Source: Takakia lepidozioides (taxonomy: Eukaryota > Streptophyta > Takakiopsida > Takakiales > Takakiaceae). Taken from it: a stretch of 64,000 bases of DNA. This document shows, piece after piece, positions 58,434-64,000 of the stretch. Location: positions 8,370,001 through 8,434,000 of the forward strand of contig CM060734.1 in assembly GCA_030704615.1 (NCBI GenBank). Direction: 5' to 3'. The notes under the pieces are model-generated. The model had not been told where the DNA came from. It did no database searches and was given only the letters and a program-made list of their open reading frames with translations. Each line of letters begins with the position of its first letter. The stretch's first letter is position 1. A program made the translations under genes and the position numbers.

Positions 58434-58839
58434 AGAGTTATCCGTAAAGTGAGCCTGAGTTTGGTACCCTGTTTGGACCCGAGTTACGTGTTTCATCCTG
58501 AGTTTGAGTTAATCCGTAAAGTGCAGAAAACTGAGCACGAAGTTAAAAAAAGAGGGCACCAAAAGTACAAGCCTTCAACAGGCTGAAAGCATGCTCCACA
58601 CATGCATTGCCCTCACATGCTGGGGATGAGGGCAACCGCTGCTATGGCGCGAGCTTGTGAGCTCTGACCGCCTCCGCCTCGACGACTAACAAAACTCGGC
58701 ACCAAACTCCTGCCACCCCCATTTTCCTAGTCCTGGCAGTTTGGTCCCGTGTTTTTTCCTAGTCGTACCGCTTGATCCTAAGTTTCGAGTTTCATACCGA
58801 GTTCTCATGCCGAGTTTGGGACCCTTTACGGATAACTCT
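58434..58839. mobile_element. 406-bp MITE-like inverted-repeat element
   Basis: AGAGTTATCCGTAAAG (58434-58449) is repeated in perfect inverse as CTTTACGGATAACTCT (58824-58839). A third, partial AGTTAATCCGTAAAG lies at about 58507. Internal ACTCGG/CCGAGTT phrases extend the symmetry. No coding sequence and no clear target duplication. It lies 17 bp from the solo LTR. Confidence 0.7.
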
Positions 58840-58856
58840 ATAATGACCATGGTGTC

Positions 58857-59710
58857 TGTTAACCGCTGGTTATGGACTTGGACAAAACAGGCTCTCACTA
58901 ATATTGCCCATCTCCTAAGACATGCAACAGAGGTTGTCCGACGGTATGTCTCTAGAAACGATTAAGGTTAGCTACACCTTGGCGTTTGATGAATCCACAT
59001 CTCTACAGGTTGCTTAATCCGACTGATTAAGCCTAACCTGCAGTTCAACCTAGCCTAAAATAGTCATAGAGGTTGAAACAACTTTGTTCATGTAGCAAAA
59101 CAGTAAACAAGACAACAAAGAACTATTCTGAGATGGTGCACATTCTCTCCATCTCACGTTCTCACATAATGCCCATTCTCTCCATCTCACAAGCACTCTA
59201 CAGAGATGTTTGGAATAGTTACTTCAGAGTCTCTCCATCATAACACAAGTACATATTGAATCGCTATGATTCTACACTGACACACTGATCCGTTCTAAGT
59301 TGCGTGCAGTTCTTTTATACTACGCTTGAAAGAGCCGTTTACAGTCTGCGGTCGTTAATGACCGTTGCCTAACTGCCTACGCAACCTAAAAGGTTTGCAA
59401 AAAAGTGGCCCGTGGCCGTGGTCGTGGCTCGTGTGCCTGTCGTGGTACACGGCCCACGGCCCTTCACTACCCTTTCTACTAGTAAAGCCTATGCTACCGT
59501 GGCCGTGTAGTATCGTGGTTCACGGCCCACGGCTGCTACACTACCCACTACTGCTCCCGTGGTAGTGTACCCTTGTTCCGCCATTGCTAAGTGCCCAGCA
59601 CTTAGCCTTTTCTGCTCGTGGCCGGGTAGTGCAAACCAATCACTACCCGCTATGTCCCATTGTGACTCCCGCTGCCCAGCCCTCGTGGCTATGTCACATA
59701 GCCGTTACCA
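58857..59710 (+). repeat. Solo LTR of family X with target duplication
   Basis: An 854-bp unit from TGTTAACCGC to CCGTTACCA, flanked by perfect 5-bp copies of GTGTC (58852-58856 and 59711-59715). This defines the ends of the family whose interrupted copy is at 36478-47035. Nothing resembling gag or pol adjoins it, so it is a solo LTR left by recombination. It is rich in CACGGCCCACGG motifs. Confidence 0.9.
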
Positions 59711-59715
59711 GTGTC

Positions 59716-60116
59716 GCCGATTTGTTGATCCTTGAGTTGATAAGGTGCGCAGCCCGCTTCTCTTTCATTAGAACGTGGTGGGTGTACGCATTTCGGGGAG
59801 GTCCCGTCTGGGCCTGGATAGAAAGAGCAATCATCCTGATTGCCCAACAGACTTAAGCCGTAAGAGTGCGAGTGGGTCGTAAACAACATGAAAGTAAGAA
59901 AATAAGATAGCAGAAGCAACGGAATTAAGAGGCACAGCCTAGAGGGCCAGAGTTCGTAAGGGCAAGTGCATGGCAGACACGGGAGAAGAAGCTTAGAGAA
60001 CACAGCCCCGAGCTATGGCGGTGGCCAGGTCTGAAGATAAAGAGGGAGCTAGGATGGCGGAACCGCCGCAAAGGAGGGGAAAATGACACTAGAACATATA
60101 GGAAATCAGCAGAAAC
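59716..60116. other. Intergenic, nothing recognised
   Basis: No convincing frame on either strand. It may include the 3' part of the minus-strand coding blocks that begin at 60392. Confidence 0.35.
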
Positions 60117-60209
60117 CTAAAGCAGGAAGATAGCGGAGGATTTAGCAAAACGCATCGCGGGAGAGCGGAACTCTACCCTCCCACGGTCCCATGCCCTGAT
60201 CTTGGTCGA

Positions 60210-60666
60210 AAGAACTACGGAACATATGCACGTTTGCTGGAATTTGAAACCCAGGGGGGCCAACAGTACACTGACTGCACAAAATTCCGGACTGGCCCAC
60301 CTGCCAGGAACAAAGTTGAAGTCCCCATCCAGTGATCCGGTCTTGGTACTCAGGCCAGTACAGCTCTCATACACAAACGTGGATACTGACATGCATAGAA
60401 CATCAGCTTTAGAATGCCCTACATTACATAGCTATTGCCATCCAAAATGCCAAATTTACCAAGCAGTAGAAAGACAGTTTGAAACAGTCATGTTTCAAAC
60501 TATTAATACGCATAAGGCAAATTGAACATACCTTACCAATGACTGCATCTCCACGCACTTCCTGTACGTAAGACAAAGGCACATACGCACTGAGTAGGAA
60601 AACCGGAAGCTGTCCTCCAGCTCTTCTCTTCTCTGGACAACTCGTACTCCTTATATTCATGAACAC
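60210..60666 (-). CDS. Two exon-like blocks, unknown protein
   Basis: Minus frame from an ATG at about 60658 (MNIRSTSCPEKRRAGGQLPV, FLLSAYVPLSYVQEVRGDAV) to a GTAAGG donor near 60537, then 60392-60230 (GSLDGDFNFVPGRWASPEFC, VSVLLAPLGFKFQQ). Composition is protein-like, but I recognise no domain and cannot prove that the blocks join. It lies tail-to-head after the exon ending at 60850. Confidence 0.35.
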
Positions 60667-60849
60667 ATGGATTGGCGTTTTTTTATCACACTACATATGG
60701 ACCCTCACAATGTATAAAGATCCCCATGGAATAGTAGATTGTCTAGTTTGGCCAGACCTACAAACAAATTGATCCTAGGCCTATTAACATTTGTGAAGCT
60801 ATAAGCTTCCTAAAGTAAAGGGAAAAAATGCAGGGTTGACCTGAACAGC

Positions 60850-61287
60850 TCATGTAAGAGCTGTAGTGCAATAAAGCTCTGTCTCCGGGTACAGGCTTAG
60901 GCTCCGGCTTCCCTCAACACGCCATGCATGGAAAATCCCTTTCTGCAAACTTTGAGCATAACACTCTAGCCTCCGCAACATCCCGTCCTTCAACTCTCCC
61001 TCTCTTTCCTTTGAATGATCCGGTACACAATCCAGCATCTCTCCATCAATGAGCAAGTTGCTGGTTCCCACATACACATTGCGATCATCACAGCCCAGAA
61101 AGAAAAACCTGTTCAGATTAGACGATGTTGCAATAATGATGCGGTGTAATTCCTGGGGAAGCCAGAGACGAGGCACAATGCGTTGCGTCATTTTCAGAAC
61201 CTGCCGCGGCAGATGATATGTTCGGTTTGAAGATTCACTTAATAACAAAGCTAAACACAGAAGATGATCTACCAAGGGACACAACAT
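60850..61287 (-). CDS. Terminal exon of an unrecognised gene
   Basis: The minus frame, stop at 60850-60852, reads RLWLPQELHRIIIATSSNLN, FFFLGCDDRNVYVGTSNLLI, DGMLRRLECYAQSLQKGIFH, AWRVEGSRSLSLYPETELYC and ends CTTALT. Dense, well-balanced composition over about 120 residues supports a real C-terminal exon. Upstream exons would lie to the right (61.3-62.5 kb), but I could not place them. No family name. Confidence 0.45.
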   Translation of the reverse strand: MLCPLVDHLLCLALLLSESSNRTYHLPRQVLKMTQRIVPRLWLPQELHRIIIATSSNLNRFFFLGCDDRNVYVGTSNLLIDGEMLDCVPDHSKEREGELKDGMLRRLECYAQSLQKGIFHAWRVEGSRSLSLYPETELYCTTALT

Positions 61288-63651
61288 TCACACCACATCC
61301 AATCTTTGATAAACAATGGTAGCCATCAAAAGCGATTGCATGCCCACCCCACTCTCACAAACAGGAGGCAGGGGACATCACACCTGGCGCAGAGACAGCA
61401 GATGAATATCAACAAAATGATGCGAAAAATTGTAGCCACCCATGATCCCCACGTAGTGTGCATCAAACCTTTGTTTCATCTTCATCAAATTCGTCTTGAC
61501 TGTTACGGAAGCGGTACAACAGACGTGCTGACAATGGAAGGCTGCAGCCAAGGTTTTCCTCTGTTTCCTCTAGTTCATGTTCAGAGACAGCTGTTGTACA
61601 CAGCAGGCGTGATCTGAGACAAGGCTGGTTCGGGGCAGAATACCAAAAGGGGAATAAATTTCAACAACATTGGAATATAACATTGAAGCAGAAGGGGCAC
61701 AGACCAATGCGTAGGGATAAAATTACCCTCTATAGAGAACAGCAGAAGAGCGTTATGATTTTAATACAGAAAAAGGAGAAACAAAGAATGGCGTCAATAT
61801 ATGCAGGTAGAATTGTCAACCTAACCTATCATGCTTTGAACACGGGGGTTGTTTGCCTCCTATGTCACGCCTCAATGCCAAGCCTTCAAGCATAGGTAGA
61901 AAATCCCTCCCTAATTCCCACACAGAAAGTACCGAATAACCTAACCTACTGTCAAATAAGTTTCCAGTGATTTTGCAGTTTGACCAGAACACAAGTAAAG
62001 AATGCTAGAGAGGCCAGGAGCTGTACCTAGTGCCGGTCACTTGTAAACCTCCTGAAAGTGCTCTTGCATCCATCCTTGCAGCATGTCCCAACAGTGCTTA
62101 GTGCGGGAAACTAAGGAGGCTGGATATATGTGGAACTCCTCCTTCCATGATTGGTATGCTGCTACCCATCAAAGAAAACAATCAATCAGTCCTCACTGGG
62201 AAGCTGCAATATTCGCTAAAATTCTGAGCTATTTCGTTTTAGACAACTCGAGCCTTCAAGCACCACAACAATGATTGCCACCACCAAGCACTCTCACACG
62301 AACTCACAACTCTTATTAAAGGAAATACTGTAAGCCATGAAACCTACATGTGAAACTTCCCACTGCTCTTCTGCAGCATCTTTCAACTCAAAATTTGCAG
62401 ACTGATCATTGTGCACGCAGGCTGCACACAGTGGTGGCGTCCAACACAAGCTGCAACAACGCTTCCTGCAGCTCCTCCATGGCGGCTATCACCCAAGCAA
62501 GATAAAATGATCAGTGAATTCTGCAGATTATATATCCGGTTATCAATCAACATATCAAGAACCCCACCTGTTTGACGTTCTTCATGTAAAGGCTCTCACT
62601 TGTCCTCTTCTAGTTTGTCTTCTCGGCCCCTGCAGACATGTGCACATCATGCAGCCAAGAGCGGGTCCACTGGCATCCCACATGCCTCCGTCTTTGTCGC
62701 CTACTATCGACAACGTGTGTTTCAGTTGCTTTGCAGAGAGCACAAGCCATCTTTATTTTGCATCGGGTCGATGTGACTAGCTCCGCGTCATCTCGTCTTC
62801 CGCCTCTGCCTGACACTTTGCCTATCTCCTTGCTTGATCTCCTCCAGGCTGTTGGCTAGGAGGGTCGCTCTGCTTGAGTAGTTTACTATAGCTTCTGTTT
62901 TCGTCGCTGGTTGAGTAGCTTACTATAGCTTTTTGTTTTCTCTTGTTTCTTGTTCCCCCCTTTTTGGGAACTTCACATCATATGCACGTTCACCCATTGT
63001 ACATGTTGTAAATAAAGTCTTACAGGGTTTCATCACCCTGATTTCTATGTAAGGCCAATCCCTTAGCCGACATTTCCGGTGGACCCTTGCCTAGTCATCT
63101 GCTTAAGCAGTATCCCATCTTTGCTGTAAGCACTGCCTATTCCACAAGGTTATATTTGCTGGCGTCTTGAGTGCAAGAGGCCTCCGCAGTTGCTAAGCCC
63201 TCCTCCACGTGCAACCACACTGCCTTTGTAAAGGATGATGAATGGATCGAACTAATGAATAGATGAACACCTTCCTCTGACACGTGCCCCCAGTAAAAGT
63301 ATTTAGTAGAATCTAGTACATTGATGCTTACTGGTTACAGAGATGCTGCTGGCTGCTCGGTGTCTCTCTGTCTTCAAAGGAGAGAGAGGATACCCAGCGG
63401 ATCTGCGAGACCCAACTGCAGCTCATGTAGTATTCTTTCACTTTTTGTCTAGAAAGAAAGAAGGGATAGGCTGTTTCTGCGTTTAGATTTATAGCTCTCA
63501 TATGCTCGTGATCTGGGCGCTGTCCAATTGTTCCAATAGTAGGCTCAATTTAAAAACCCATGACTGGTCTGTGTCCATTCCAGCTTAAGTTTCGGTTTTC
63601 TTGCAATCAGATGTGGATTTTTTTGTTTCTGGCTTTCGTCTGAATCCAGAG
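61288..63651. other. No confident gene; possible upstream exons and a 3' end
   Basis: Scattered short frames only. 62590-62860 on the plus strand ends LPISLLDLLQAVG and is followed by a duplicated GAGTAGxTTACTATAGCTTxTGTTTTC phrase (62876-62940) and an AATAAA at about 63011, which looks like a transcript or LINE 3' end. The last 300 bp before 63652 presumably hold the promoter and 5' UTR of the next gene. Confidence 0.35.
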
Positions 63652-64000
63652 ATGGAGGGCAAGGAGGAGAGATTACTTGGCCGTGCGATTACAAACCATC
63701 TTTTTCTCTCGCAATTTGAGCCATTCCGTGCATGTCTTCTCACTTTGAGTGGCAGAAATCCGGTTCTTGCTCGCGACATTTATCAAGCAGTTATAAAGAA
63801 GGTATGGAATTTGAAGGGGGTGCTATGGTCGGACACTGTGCCCTCGCCGTCACATCTAGCCTGGCAGTGTTTGCAAGAGCTGTCTGCTATGGAGGATAAA
63901 GTGTTGGAGAGGGAGCAACCATCGGATGGAGAAAGAGAACACCAGGGGATTTTGCATCGCCGCCTCATTCATGATAGCATTGAATTCCTCTTGCTTGTAG
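63652..64000 (+). CDS. N-terminus of a ZFYVE26/spastizin-like plant protein (partial)
   Basis: An uninterrupted frame from ATG 63652 to the window edge encodes MEGKEERLLGRAITNHLFLS, QFEPFRACLLTLSGRNPVLA, LWSDTVPSPSHLAWQCLQEL and ends RLIHDSIEFLLLV. The NHLxLxQFEPxRxxLLxLxxRxPxLA...LWSxxxPSPSxL pattern matches the start of the large plant proteins annotated as zinc finger FYVE domain-containing protein 26-like (about 2,000+ residues), whose animal counterpart works with spatacsin in lysosome reformation. The upstream frame contains a stop, TAA at about 63587, and no earlier ATG. Only 116 residues are visible, so the assignment depends on this N-terminal match. Confidence 0.7.
   Translation, partial: MEGKEERLLGRAITNHLFLSQFEPFRACLLTLSGRNPVLARDIYQAVIKKVWNLKGVLWSDTVPSPSHLAWQCLQELSAMEDKVLEREQPSDGEREHQGILHRRLIHDSIEFLLLV

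Overview
The window looks like nuclear DNA of a green-lineage (streptophyte) eukaryote. It has GT-AG introns, a plant-type N-glycan GlcNAc-transferase II gene, the start of a ZFYVE26/spastizin-like gene, an ABCB transporter pseudogene, plant-style initiator-Met-tRNA primer sites in Ty3/gypsy LTRs, and a CACTA transposon with the TNP2 plus TNPA-like layout of land plants. The mix of LINE, gypsy, CACTA and Penelope-like debris would suit a charophyte such as Chara, but that is inference. Most proteins here are exons or decayed copies, so open frames alone mislead.

Layout. 0-9 kb: a short minus-strand ORF, then a decayed multi-exon plus-strand gene (1.35-6.9 kb) with a ParB-like motif, carrying a striking intronic array of palindromes; its closest relative in the window lies inside a transposon at 37-42 kb. 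9-15.4 kb: Penelope-like RT remains, a truncated minus-strand gypsy element with its 3' LTR, and an ABCB pseudogene. 16.6-22 kb: a conserved-looking minus-strand gene of unknown function whose exons join in phase, with a LINE tail in one intron. 23-47 kb: one stack of nested insertions: a LINE split by a terminal-inverted-repeat element and by a gypsy LTR; a CACTA element in that gypsy; another LTR truncating the CACTA; a second gypsy element in that LTR (5-bp target duplication ACCGT on both sides); a 4.5-kb inverted-repeat element in its 5' LTR; and an internal inversion of its pol region. 48.7-50.7 kb: an apparently intact two-exon GnT-II gene. 51-60 kb: MITE-like elements, degenerate repeats and a solo LTR with perfect 5-bp target duplication. 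60-64 kb: exons of unrecognised genes and the N-terminus of a spastizin-like gene running off the end.

The most interesting system is the inverted-repeat element family (termini at about 7.87 kb, 23.4/24.6 kb and 37.24/41.73 kb). Its members share GAGCC/GCTCAC-rich ends, internal tandem repeats and palindromes centred on CGTTGACG. Two of them encode related proteins; one of these has a DGNHR motif resembling ParB-type domains. I cannot assign it to a named transposon superfamily from sequence alone.
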